NCBI RefSeq assembly: GCF_029240175.1
Contig: NZ_JARBTM010000004.1
Location: 1-64,000, forward strand
Source: Anaerosolibacter sp.
Lineage (GTDB): Bacteria; Bacillota; Clostridia; Peptostreptococcales; Thermotaleaceae
DNA: 64,000 nucleotides
Direction of reading: 5' to 3'
Position numbers and translations under genes: made by a program. The notes beneath the pieces were generated by a model, which was given only the letters and a program-made list of their open reading frames with translations, was not told the origin of the DNA and did no database searches. Below, one piece after another: positions 54,577-63,030 of this stretch; the first letter of the stretch is position 1, and each line of letters begins with the position of its first letter.

Positions 54577-55635
54577 ATGGATTACCTGAAAAATTTGATT
54601 AAAAGAATGAATGAACTGGCAGATCATAATAATGCAAAAAGCATTGATGATTTAATTAAATTGTTAGTTAATCGCGAAGACCGATATTCAGATGACAAAC
54701 ACATTATCCCTGTTTACGCTTCGAGACTATTACTGATCTATAAATGTGATGGGATTGAGGTTCTCGCAAAATTGTTTGGAAATTTAGAAGGTCCTATTTA
54801 TAACAATGCAGTTTTAAACACAATATATTATGCTTCACGTAAAGAATATACATACATACCATTTATGGAAACGCCTTTTTTGCCCCAACCTGTGCAAGAA
54901 AAGATACGCAAAATGAATATGCTTTATGATTTAAAATATCCAGAGATAACTGATGAGATGGCTGAATTATCAAGAAGAAAATTTACAGACATTGTTTTAC
55001 AAGTAAAGTCTGACTACAATATTTTTAATTATTTTTCTCATTTTATATATATGAATAATATTTATAGTGTAGATGAGAGATTTTCAAAAGATATATTCAA
55101 TAGTTTTAGAGAAGCAACATTACAGATTAATAGTAGAGTAATCCAAGATTTTAAATCTTTACTTGACAAAAATGAAAGAGAAGAGAGCTATCAAACTTAT
55201 CTTGGTAAGTTTCCTGTTATGCTAGAACCTTTAGCTAAGGAAGTATTAACAAAACAAAAACTTGGATTAGAATATATTACTGATTTTGTTATAAGAAAAT
55301 ATGATAACACATATATAATTGTTGAAATTGAAAAGCCATCTACTAGAATTTTTAATAAGAACAATGATTTTTCTTCTGAATTCACACATGCATTAGGGCA
55401 AGTAATCGATTTTCAGGAATGGATTGAAAGCAATATTGCATATGCTAATAGGATAATGCCTGATATTATTACGCCAGAGGGCATGCTTATAATTGGCAGA
55501 AGTGATAACCTTACTAACCAACAAATAAGAAAATTAAATAGACTTAATGTAAATCTGAGAGGAAAAATAAAGATACTTACATTTAATGATATTTTAGATA
55601 ATGCAATTAAATTGTATGAAAATATTATTTCATAA
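54577..55635 (+). CDS. Shedu-type (SduA, DUF4263) nuclease-like defence protein
   Basis: 352 aa. The C-terminal half fits the DUF4263 nuclease of the single-gene Shedu anti-phage system. YQTYLGKFPVMLEPLAKEVL precedes the PD-(D/E)xK core EYITDFVIRKYDNTYIIVEI and EKPSTR (Asp236, Glu250, Glu252-Lys253), followed by HALGQVIDFQEWIE with the conserved Gln. The N-terminal 195 residues are a helical sensing domain not recognised. It is preceded by a terminator and own leader, so it is an independent unit beside the UDG operon. Likely degrades DNA after phage sensing. Confidence 0.8.
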   Translation: MDYLKNLIKRMNELADHNNAKSIDDLIKLLVNREDRYSDDKHIIPVYASRLLLIYKCDGIEVLAKLFGNLEGPIYNNAVLNTIYYASRKEYTYIPFMETPFLPQPVQEKIRKMNMLYDLKYPEITDEMAELSRRKFTDIVLQVKSDYNIFNYFSHFIYMNNIYSVDERFSKDIFNSFREATLQINSRVIQDFKSLLDKNEREESYQTYLGKFPVMLEPLAKEVLTKQKLGLEYITDFVIRKYDNTYIIVEIEKPSTRIFNKNNDFSSEFTHALGQVIDFQEWIESNIAYANRIMPDIITPEGMLIIGRSDNLTNQQIRKLNRLNVNLRGKIKILTFNDILDNAIKLYENIIS

Positions 55636-55647
55636 AGAAAAAGAAAC

Positions 55648-55830
55648 TATAAAATATTATAGCAGTGAGTGAGATAAAAACTCCTATTTGTATAGACACC
55701 ACTATCCGATAGGAGTTTTTCATATCAGATTAAAAAATTATGGCTTAATGTACTTTTTTTATTCTTCTGACAGAATACGACAACATTTCCTATTCTGATT
55801 AGCTAAAATAAAAATTAAATAGTAGATTCA
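55648..55830 (+). repeat. Island intergenic repeat, copy 6 (complete)
   Basis: ACTATAAAATATTATAGCAG, then the hairpin arms ACTCCTATTTG (55680) and CGATAGGAGT (55707), then GACA at 55769 and GACAA at 55779. This copy is now separated from its expected downstream gene (58285) by the IS21 element. Confidence 0.72.
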
Positions 55831-55969
55831 TGGTATAAGAATATCTCAAGTGTGTGACAATGGAGTAGTAGTGTGAATGTCAATGAATTTTTGAGCCAGT
55901 CGCTCATGAAATTCTGAGCCATTTTGATCATGAAAAAGTGAGCCATATGCTCACCAATTTCTGAGCCAG

Positions 55970-56713
55970 TTACTTTGTTTTCTTATGCAATCGATAGGAA
56001 GCACCATTCATGTTTAAGATGGCTGAACGGTACGTGATCCTATCGATTAGTGCTGACGTAAGCATTGTATCTGGGAAAAATTCTTCCCATTTTGAAAACT
56101 CTAGGTTTGTCGTTAAGATAATACTTCCACGTTCTGATCGTTCAGAAATCACCTGAAACAAAAGCTCTGATTGTGCTTTGTTAAAGGAAAGATAGGATAA
56201 TTCATCAAGAATCAGAAGGTCAATTCGATTAAGTTGCTTAAGAAGCCTGCTAAGCTTATGCTGGGTTTCAGCTTCGCCTAGTTGTATAGCTAGATTGGCA
56301 GCTGTGGAAAAAAGAACATCATAACCTTTATGGCAAGCTTTCATCCCCAGGGCTATCGCCAAGTGGGTCTTGCCAGTACCGGGATTACCGATCATAATGA
56401 TATTTTGCTTTTTATCAATGTAATCACAAGCAGAAAGCTCCCATATCACATTAGGAGGTATATGCTCAAGCCTGCTAGAATCGAATTCATCTAAGGTTTT
56501 TTCAAAGGGGAACTTGGCTGATTTAATACGTCTTCGCTGTTGGTTTGCCTGTCGGCTGTTGTATTCAGTATCTAAGATTTTAAGCAGAAATTCTTCATAA
56601 GTATCCTGCTTATCCTGGGATACTCTAAGTATTTGCTCATAGCCTCTTAGGGTAGGTAATCGTAGGGATTTAGCATAAAGAAGGATCTGTGCATTTATCG
56701 GAGATGGATTCAT
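55970..56713 (-). CDS. istB: IstB, IS21-family transposition helper ATPase
   Basis: 247 aa AAA+ ATPase that assembles on target DNA and stimulates the IstA transposase. Walker A is IMIGNPGTGKTHLAIALGMK, Walker B is LLILDELSYL, and sensor 1 is SIILTTNLEFSKWEEFFPD. The end is normal, ITYRSAILNMNGASYR then a basic tail, so the protein looks complete. It is translated after istA with an overlap of 4 bases. Gene pair intact, so the element may be active. Confidence 0.95.
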   Translation of the reverse strand: MNPSPINAQILLYAKSLRLPTLRGYEQILRVSQDKQDTYEEFLLKILDTEYNSRQANQQRRRIKSAKFPFEKTLDEFDSSRLEHIPPNVIWELSACDYIDKKQNIIMIGNPGTGKTHLAIALGMKACHKGYDVLFSTAANLAIQLGEAETQHKLSRLLKQLNRIDLLILDELSYLSFNKAQSELLFQVISERSERGSIILTTNLEFSKWEEFFPDTMLTSALIDRITYRSAILNMNGASYRLHKKTK

Positions 56714-58125
56714 GCCCTAGACACCTCCCTAATTAGCTGATCATAGATGGATAAATCCACTTTCTTAACTGCAGGTCCCTTAAGGGGTATTGGTGCTGAT
56801 GCTATGTCACCAGTCTGATGCGTAGATTCATTTACAGAACTAAAACTTTCTTTCAGGAATTCTACTGCCTTTTTATGCCCTTCGGGAAGTTTCATAAAGG
56901 CATCTAACACTTCCGAAGGAATATGGTTTTTTACTGGCTCAGCATTAAATACCGATCTAGGACGTTTTTCAATTAAGGGCATGTAGTGGGCAAGCTCATA
57001 GATTTTCTGATGAGAGTCATAACATCTATCATGACATGCTATGAGGCTTCCTTTGTAATAGATCTCAACTACAGCACCCTTTGCTTTAATGGTAACTTCT
57101 TTTCCTACATAGTGGCAAGGAACTGAGTATCTATTGGTTTGGTAGATCACCTGACACATCGTATTTACTCTAGTGTAAATGCTTTGACTAACATCAAAGA
57201 TGTAGGGTGGAAGAGGACGTAAAGACTGCTTGTCTAGTAAGAACTTTTCACCAACTGACTCCTTTTCTCCTCGAATCCTGTGTTTTAAATACTCGCGGCA
57301 GCGATGGGTAAGGAGAGTGTTCAGCTCATCTAGAGAATTAACTCTAGGCATCGGAACAAAGGCATTTCTACGGATAAAGCCGACCAATCCTTCTACAAGT
57401 CCTTTCTCATGACCACTTGAAGGATTACAGTAGGCTGTTTCAAAGGCATAATGAGCTTTTAGTGCTTTGTACCTTGGATTTTCTTTAGTAACATAAGCGC
57501 CTAATCCCTCCCTAACAGCTACCTTTGCATTATCAAAGACGATCTTTCTAGGTACACCGCTGAAGAATTCAAAGGCATGGATGTGACCTTCTAGGAAACA
57601 TTCTTCATTCTCAGCAAAGAAGGCTCTTACATGGAATGAAGCACTGTGGCATAGTCGGACACAGAAGATTTTGACCTTAACTTTTTTACCCTGATAGTAA
57701 ATCCAAGCACTACCCCAATCCACTTGTGCTGCTTCACCTGGATCAAAGGATAAAGGGATATATGCCTTGTTTTCAAGGGAACGTAACTCCCTGACTACAC
57801 GGCGAATAGTGGATTCACCACCTGTAAAATCCATCTCATCAACTAGACGGTGATAGATTCGGGCTGCAGTATGTTTCTGCTTCTTAATACCTTCCACTTC
57901 ATCCTGTTGTAAGCATGATTTGATGAAGTGGATAACATCATCGGAGACAACCTTGTTCGTGCGATCACTGTAAGGTTTTCTCACCCAAGGCACATGGTTT
58001 CCATTACAGTATTTAGCTACAGTATTACGAGAGATATTAAGTCTTCTAGCAATCTCTCTTTGGGAGCAACCCTCCGATTCAAACATTTTTCGGATTTGAT
58101 CATAAATATCCAAATCTATCTTCAC
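56710..58125 (-). CDS. istA: IstA, IS21-family transposase
   Basis: 471 aa. N-terminal helix-turn-helix: SEGCSQREIARRLNISRNTV. The catalytic DDE core (about 125-250) shows AAQVDWGSAWIYYQGKKVKV (first Asp), RKIVFDNAKVAV (second Asp) and a Glu near SSGHEKGLVEGLVGFIRRNA. A Mu-C-like beta domain follows (TRVNTMCQVIYQTNRYSVPC). The length is typical and the frame is intact. It points towards the Shedu gene and away from the 309-aa gene at 58285. Confidence 0.95.
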   Translation of the reverse strand: MKIDLDIYDQIRKMFESEGCSQREIARRLNISRNTVAKYCNGNHVPWVRKPYSDRTNKVVSDDVIHFIKSCLQQDEVEGIKKQKHTAARIYHRLVDEMDFTGGESTIRRVVRELRSLENKAYIPLSFDPGEAAQVDWGSAWIYYQGKKVKVKIFCVRLCHSASFHVRAFFAENEECFLEGHIHAFEFFSGVPRKIVFDNAKVAVREGLGAYVTKENPRYKALKAHYAFETAYCNPSSGHEKGLVEGLVGFIRRNAFVPMPRVNSLDELNTLLTHRCREYLKHRIRGEKESVGEKFLLDKQSLRPLPPYIFDVSQSIYTRVNTMCQVIYQTNRYSVPCHYVGKEVTIKAKGAVVEIYYKGSLIACHDRCYDSHQKIYELAHYMPLIEKRPRSVFNAEPVKNHIPSEVLDAFMKLPEGHKKAVEFLKESFSSVNESTHQTGDIASAPIPLKGPAVKKVDLSIYDQLIREVSRA

Positions 58126-58284
58126 GCCTTTCTCACCTCTGTATCATAGTCTAATAATTCTATGATACAGGTTAATTTGGAGTGGCTCAAAAATTCATGA
58201 TCATTTAGCCGAAAAATGGCTCACTTTTATATTAGCGTTTATATATCGTAATGTTTTTGAAAATAGTTAAGTGGAGGTAAACAT

Positions 58285-59214
58285 ATGAATATTTTAGAAT
58301 CAACAATATTATCAGGGTTAGCTTGGGATGGAATAAAGAAATTTGGGAACTTAACCGGAGCATATATAAAAAAAGGACTAAGCGAGTGGATTCTTGATGA
58401 AAAATCATACAAGATTATTGCTGATAAAGTAAATAATATGCCTAAAGAATATAAGAAAAGTCAAAAGTTTTTAGAAGCCGCTATTGATGATGATGATGAA
58501 CTACAAGATATACTTAAGTCGGCCAGACAAGCACTTACCTTTGTTCAAAGTGATATAGGCAATAATATAAGTAGAAGTAATGTCATAAATGGAATGAATA
58601 ATACGATAAACAATACTGTAAATAATTACAACTCAAATACCAAAAAAGAAGCTGACGTTAGAATTATTGATATTGTTATTGATAGTGATAGTGATGAAAG
58701 ATACCCGGTTTTAGATGTAAAGCTTAGAAATGCTGGAGATGAAGTGGCGTTTCTAAAAAAGGTTTCGTTTAATATTTCCGATTATTTTGAAATGATTAAT
58801 CCTCAAATCACTCATTTCGAAAGAATAGAAGCAACACATACATATGATATATTATTATCGGGACTAGATAATAAGGTTTACTCACTTTCTCAATCAATAC
58901 TACCGAATGGTGTAGATCGATTTAGAATTAGATTAGCAAATACTTTTGGAGATCCAATTATGCCTGCAATATACAAATTTAGCATCTCTATTCTGTATAA
59001 TGAAAATAATTTATGTGTAAAATCTGAAGATATGATAATTCCAATACCTAGCACTGAAGCATGCAATGGTTATTATGTTAGTGATCTTTCAAGAGAAAAT
59101 GCAAAGATTAATTACCAAAATTTAAAAAGATTTAATCGAGATACATCATTAAAAAGTGAACATTTCCAAGATATTTTTGATAGTTATCAAAAAAATGAAA
59201 GTGATTTTTTATAA
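58285..59214 (+). CDS. Unrecognised island protein with Asn-rich linker
   Basis: 309 aa. The N-terminal helical region (ESTILSGLAWDGIKKFGNLT) could associate with membrane or a partner. Residues about 105-120 are an Asn-rich hinge (NGMNNTINNTVNNYNS). From about 125 the sequence is beta-rich (VRIIDIVIDSDSDERYPVLD; VLDVKLRNAGDEVAFLKKVS), like an immunoglobulin-type sandwich. No catalytic motif is clear and I do not recognise the family. GGAGG before ATG 58285. Its own repeat leader (copy 6) has been displaced by the IS21 insertion, so expression may be altered. Confidence 0.55.
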   Translation: MNILESTILSGLAWDGIKKFGNLTGAYIKKGLSEWILDEKSYKIIADKVNNMPKEYKKSQKFLEAAIDDDDELQDILKSARQALTFVQSDIGNNISRSNVINGMNNTINNTVNNYNSNTKKEADVRIIDIVIDSDSDERYPVLDVKLRNAGDEVAFLKKVSFNISDYFEMINPQITHFERIEATHTYDILLSGLDNKVYSLSQSILPNGVDRFRIRLANTFGDPIMPAIYKFSISILYNENNLCVKSEDMIIPIPSTEACNGYYVSDLSRENAKINYQNLKRFNRDTSLKSEHFQDIFDSYQKNESDFL

Positions 59215-59390
59215 ACTCTATAAGTCAAAAGAAAAGGTAAGTTTTAGTATAAGGTACATGCCTGATAAATGCAGGACTTAATTGGACCTGTTAAGAAGTT
59301 GGTATAAACCTGCAGAAGACCATACATATGATTAAGAACGAGGAGGGATTAGAATCTCCCCTCGAAATGTAGCTTAATGTCCAGTCATTG
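59215..59390. other. Gene-free segment before repeat copy 7
   Basis: No ORF of note. It contains a short imperfect hairpin at 59339-59364 (CGAGG with CCTCG) and TGCAGGAC/CCTGCAG-like fragments. It may be debris of an older insertion; nothing firm. Confidence 0.4.
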
Positions 59391-59580
59391 GGACTGTAAA
59401 ATATTTTATAGGTGAGCGAAATTGAACTCCTATCTGGCATAAAACAATCCCTACCAGATAGGAGTCTCCCTATGGCAGCTTTAAAAATAGTGCTTAAAGC
59501 ACTATTTTTTTATTTTCCATGACAGAATACGACAATATTTCTGTTTTGGACAAGTTAGAATAGAAATTAATAGAAAGGTA
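59391..59580 (+). repeat. Island intergenic repeat, copy 7 (best complete copy)
   Basis: GACTGTAAAATATTTTATAG, GGTGAGCGAAATT, then a strong hairpin (ACTCCTATCTGG at 59426 with CCAGATAGGAGT at 59454). A second hairpin AGTGCTTAAAGCACT with TTTTTTT follows, then GACA 59521, GACAA 59531 and GACAA 59549. It precedes the 237-aa gene by about 165 bp. Confidence 0.8.
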
Positions 59581-59744
59581 TGTAACAAAGAGAAAAAGTA
59601 GGGCTTCTTGCTATCTAAATTATTAAGGCGAAGGTACTTTCCAGATTAGTATAGATGTGCTTTAGTATTATAGAGATATAAGATCATTTTATTATGGTCT
59701 TGATCTGATGGATTTATTTTACTAGGAAAGAAGGGGGATTTAAC

Positions 59745-60458
59745 ATGGTAAAAATTCTTGGTGGAGATTTGAAAGACTTTCCAGACTTAATTGTAAATAA
59801 CATAGATATAGGGTTGCTTGATAAACAACCAATTCCTTATTTAAGCTATAATGGGTCATATTATATAGAGTCTACAGGAAATACTCCTAAAATTCAAATT
59901 GGAGAATTAACAGAAATTATTGAAGAGGTTATATTTTCAACAACTATAGAACTGCGTCCTTCTGGCAAAAGTTCATATTATCCACATAACATAGAAGAAA
60001 GATGTCTGATAACTAGAGAGTCAGGATCTTCAGATCCTAAAAAATGGACTTCAAATACAAGAGTGTCTCTCCTTAGAGTAAAGAATAATTCGATATATTT
60101 ATGGAGCCCTACTTTAGAAGAAATTTTTTTAGCTTTTAGAAAAAATTTTAAACCTGAGCATTTATCAACGATCAAATTAATTAACAATCAACTAGGTGTA
60201 TCAACGGATTTTTCTGTATCTAGATTTATTAATTATAATAACCTCGACTTTTTTGCTGTTGATGTAGATAGTCTTAATGAATGGATTTCACTAAAAACTT
60301 ACTTCAGTTTAATTAAACATATCTTAATTTCTGAAGATATACGATATCCTAAAGGATCACATTTCGGGCGAAATTATACTGTCACGGCGTTAATCGATTT
60401 TATCAATAATAAACTGGATTTCGAAACTATAAAAGAAAGGTATCAGCTTCATGACTAA
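59745..60458 (+). CDS. Unrecognised island protein
   Basis: 237 aa. No membrane segment or signal peptide. The N-terminal half is beta-rich (YLSYNGSYYIESTGNTPKIQ, then IGELTEIIEEVIFSTTIELR), the C-terminal half mixed, with LTYFSLIKHI-like helices and FGRNYTVTALIDFINNK near the end. No catalytic residues stand out and the family is not recognised. AAGGGGG before ATG 59745. It is a single-gene cassette between repeat copies 7 and 8. In this setting a defence-related function is possible but not supported by any motif. Confidence 0.5.
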   Translation: MVKILGGDLKDFPDLIVNNIDIGLLDKQPIPYLSYNGSYYIESTGNTPKIQIGELTEIIEEVIFSTTIELRPSGKSSYYPHNIEERCLITRESGSSDPKKWTSNTRVSLLRVKNNSIYLWSPTLEEIFLAFRKNFKPEHLSTIKLINNQLGVSTDFSVSRFINYNNLDFFAVDVDSLNEWISLKTYFSLIKHILISEDIRYPKGSHFGRNYTVTALIDFINNKLDFETIKERYQLHD

Positions 60459-60804
60459 TAATATAAAATGAATCACTCCAAAAGGCAGGAGTTAGCAAAC
60501 CATATTATTAATTGAAACTAAATTATTATCTGTGGGCAGATGATATAAGAAACTCCTTTTAACCAAGAATTAGAAATGATACTAAATCAGATAGGAGTCT
60601 TTCATATCAGCATTGTATTTTGTACCGAGAGTATTATTTTTCACGAAACAATACGGCAACATTTTTTCCGGGACAAGATAGAATGAAATTATTAAAATTG
60701 ATGTGAGAAAGTTTAAATACGCTCGACTTTAGAGATTTGAAGGTCCTATCTATCAAATCGGACAGAGGTCATCTTATTGAATATTATTGATCTGGAGGTA
60801 AAAT
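60459..60804 (+). repeat. Island intergenic repeat, copy 8, within a 346-bp gap
   Basis: Hairpin remnants (AACTCCTTTT at 60550; CAGATAGGAGTCTTTC at 60588), then the AACAA/GGCAA pair at 60645 and 60655 and GACAA at 60672. TTAAAATTGATGTGAGAAAG follows, close to copy 2. The HEPN gene starts about 90 bp later. Confidence 0.72.
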
Positions 60805-62382
60805 ATGAATTGTATTGATAATGGAATGCATTCTTTTAAGAAATCTCTAAATAAACTATTTGAATTAGATAGAGTAAAAGATGATGATTTAGAGTTCTAT
60901 CTTAAAGATATAATTCTTGACTTACATCATTCACTAGAAATTTTATGCAAATATTTGGTAGAGAAAAAGAGTAAATATTTTGTCTATGAAGATATATTTA
61001 AAGCTTTTGAAAAAGAGCTAAATATTAAATTAAATAACAATAAAAACAATAATGAATTACAAACGATTAAGTTCATAGATGCTATTAACAGGGTACTGAT
61101 ACTATATAACCAAGATATTGATGAGCACACTTATGGAATGTTTAAGGAGTTAAATAAGTGGAGAAATGCATTAAGCCATTATGAAGTAACAATTAAGAGA
61201 ATCGAAGTTGAATTTTTGATTTCAAGCGTACTACCTATCATAATAAATATATTTTCTAAGAATATCAGTGAATTTAATGATTTTGTCAAAATTAGTGAAG
61301 TACAAAATAATATAGAAAATATATACCATAAAAGAAATGTTTGGAGATTAACTTCGATAATTGATTTGATTTCAAGATATAAAGATTGCGAAATCTGTAC
61401 AGATACATTCAATAACAAAGATAAGATTTCCTTAATTGATAAAAACGATATAAAAATTATAGAACTGATAGGGTATGATCATTATCATTATTTTTCTTTA
61501 TATGATTTTTTAGTTGAGCAGCTAGATAAACTTATTCTTACAAATCATTCTGACCAGTTATTAGATTCAATTATTACAAATGACAAAACAAAGTTTTTTT
61601 TAAAAACTAGATCAAATATTATTGAGAATATTGTTATAGACATTTTGCACAGTAAAATTATTTATTCAATTCACTTCTTTATTAAATGCAGTGATTTAAC
61701 GTGCGATGAAATCGCAAAAAATCATGATCATGTGACTAAAGTATTTAGAGAGCTGAATCGAGCATCACAATTAAAAATAGTAACAAGCTTTACGGAAGTA
61801 AAACACAAAATTTCAGCAATTCAAAGTGTAATAGATAAATATGAAAGTTTTTTGAATAAAACAAGAGAGTTCAGATATGACAGTATTAAATATAATCACT
61901 GGGCTAAAAAACAATTCGGTGAGATTAGCTTTTCGTGGTCATATAAAAAATGTGTTGATTTGATAGATAAAATTATGAGTGAATGCCAATGGACAAACAT
62001 TAGAAAAAAAGAAATGTATAACTTAAAGCAAGAAGCTGAAAAGTTAGAGTGTAAGGAAGAACATATAGATGAAATGTTACAAAAAATAGCAGCCGAAGTT
62101 ACATGTGGAGATGTGACAAATCAAATAATATGTGCAAGCTTAATGGCTGATTGGGGCACAATAGATGGAATAGAATTATGCGAACCAGATATTAGCTATA
62201 TAATTGTTGAGGGACATAGGAAATATTATGTGATTTTTGATTGTCATTTATCTTGCACGCGATATTTCGAAGGTGATTTTCATTATAATGGTAGTTATGA
62301 TGTTTGTGTTGGAGCAAGCGTTAGTATTAACTTAATTAATAGTGAACCAACTTTAAGTAATATTGAATTACTAATGAAATAG
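60805..62382 (+). CDS. HEPN-domain protein, possible abortive-infection RNase
   Basis: 525 aa. The N-terminal 165 residues are helical and contain KWRNALSHYEV, an R-N-x3-H motif (Arg120, Asn121, His125) that defines HEPN ribonucleases. LDLHHSLEILCKYLVEKKS before it fits the first HEPN helix. The middle is a long helical region. The C-terminal 90 residues are beta-rich (ISYIIVEGHRKYYVIFDCHL; DFHYNGSYDVCVGASVSINL) and may be a sensor. HEPN toxins cut tRNA or rRNA on activation. No antitoxin (MNT-type) gene is adjacent. GGAGG before ATG 60805. Confidence 0.62.
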   Translation: MNCIDNGMHSFKKSLNKLFELDRVKDDDLEFYLKDIILDLHHSLEILCKYLVEKKSKYFVYEDIFKAFEKELNIKLNNNKNNNELQTIKFIDAINRVLILYNQDIDEHTYGMFKELNKWRNALSHYEVTIKRIEVEFLISSVLPIIINIFSKNISEFNDFVKISEVQNNIENIYHKRNVWRLTSIIDLISRYKDCEICTDTFNNKDKISLIDKNDIKIIELIGYDHYHYFSLYDFLVEQLDKLILTNHSDQLLDSIITNDKTKFFLKTRSNIIENIVIDILHSKIIYSIHFFIKCSDLTCDEIAKNHDHVTKVFRELNRASQLKIVTSFTEVKHKISAIQSVIDKYESFLNKTREFRYDSIKYNHWAKKQFGEISFSWSYKKCVDLIDKIMSECQWTNIRKKEMYNLKQEAEKLECKEEHIDEMLQKIAAEVTCGDVTNQIICASLMADWGTIDGIELCEPDISYIIVEGHRKYYVIFDCHLSCTRYFEGDFHYNGSYDVCVGASVSINLINSEPTLSNIELLMK

Positions 62383-62528
62383 TACCATTATGTCAACATC
62401 AGATTATTTTTGACCGTAATGACGGTTTAAAACTGACCACCTGTCAGTAAGAAACACCGGACTTTACAAATTGATTATTCCTGAGTTGCTTTATCCAAGA
62501 TGAGGAGAGACTATATCTAATTTTGTAG

Positions 62529-62690
62529 GTGGGTTTCCATAATCCATTTTTCTAAGCTTATTAAAACGAGAGACTATCAAGGTTAAATTGATCGAAAAAT
62601 CTGACCTTGATAGTCTCTTAATTTTTAAAGAGCTTAGTAGTTAAGAGGGTTATGGATAATTATGGTCTACCAAAAACCCATAAATTTATT
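62529..62690. repeat. Long three-tier imperfect hairpin
   Basis: The innermost stem is 14 bp, perfect: GAGACTATCAAGGT (62571-62584) with its complement ending at about 62618. Outer tiers pair CTAAGCTT with GAGCTTAG, CCATAATCCA with TGGATAATTATGG, and GTGGGTTT with AAAACCCA. It could be a MITE-like remnant, a structured RNA, or a strong terminator. Confidence 0.55.
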
Positions 62691-62965
62691 TCACTTCTAT
62701 CCAAGCCTACAGGATTATTCGCTTTCCTGAATAATGAGGGCTATGATCATTATGATTCTGTCTAATCTAATCTATTTCAAATAAAGTTGTGGCTATGTAG
62801 CATCTGAGCTTTTAGCTTATTTGCTAATGCATCGTTGGTTTTGCTGTTTTTTTATCTGAGATTAACAAAAACTATATTGTTTTTCATACCTCATTCATAT
62901 GATTTTCTAAAATCCAAGAATTTAATTTAGCTCTACATTCTTTATTACTGAAAGAATTATTTTTT

Positions 62966-63006
62966 CGGAAATAGGTATAGTACTATCGGAAATAGGTATA
63001 GTACTA
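62966..63006. repeat. 21-bp tandem duplication
   Basis: CGGAAATAGGTATAGTACTA occurs twice with a 21-bp period (62966 and 62987), just 3' of the dUTPase gene. Confidence 0.85.
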
Positions 63007-63030
63007 AATGAAGCACCTAATATTAAATTA

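Larger units (their letters stand above)
55880..58230 (-). mobile_element. IS21-family insertion sequence
   Basis: Contains istA and istB overlapping by 4 bp. Both ends carry several short related repeats with the core GAGCCA or TGGCTC (55890-55980 and 58178-58225), including ATGATCATGA-like and CTCATGAAAT segments, as IS21 elements usually have multiple terminal repeats. The exact tips and target duplication could not be fixed by eye; the boundaries are approximate. Confidence 0.85.
62383..63030. other. 648-bp gene-free region with repeats and possible IS debris
   Basis: No convincing ORF. It contains a GACGGTTTAAAACTGACCAC stretch at about 62421-62441, which resembles the ends of clostridial IS21 elements and may be a remnant. 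It also holds a long imperfect hairpin (62529-62690) and a 21-bp tandem duplication (62966-63006), both listed separately. It separates the plus-strand cassettes from the minus-strand nucleotide genes. Confidence 0.5.

Noticed and set aside
41465-60804. Integron cassette array with attC sites
   Set aside because: The repeated intergenic units have hairpins, but I found no GTTRRRY/RYYYAAC core pairs and no tyrosine-recombinase IntI. A recombination-prone shared leader fits better.
41465-60804. CRISPR array
   Set aside because: The repeats are hundreds to thousands of bases apart and separated by genes. There are no short regular spacers and no cas genes.
62529-62690. Retron msr-msd RNA
   Set aside because: There is a long hairpin, but no reverse-transcriptase gene in the window. 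Kept only as an unexplained hairpin.
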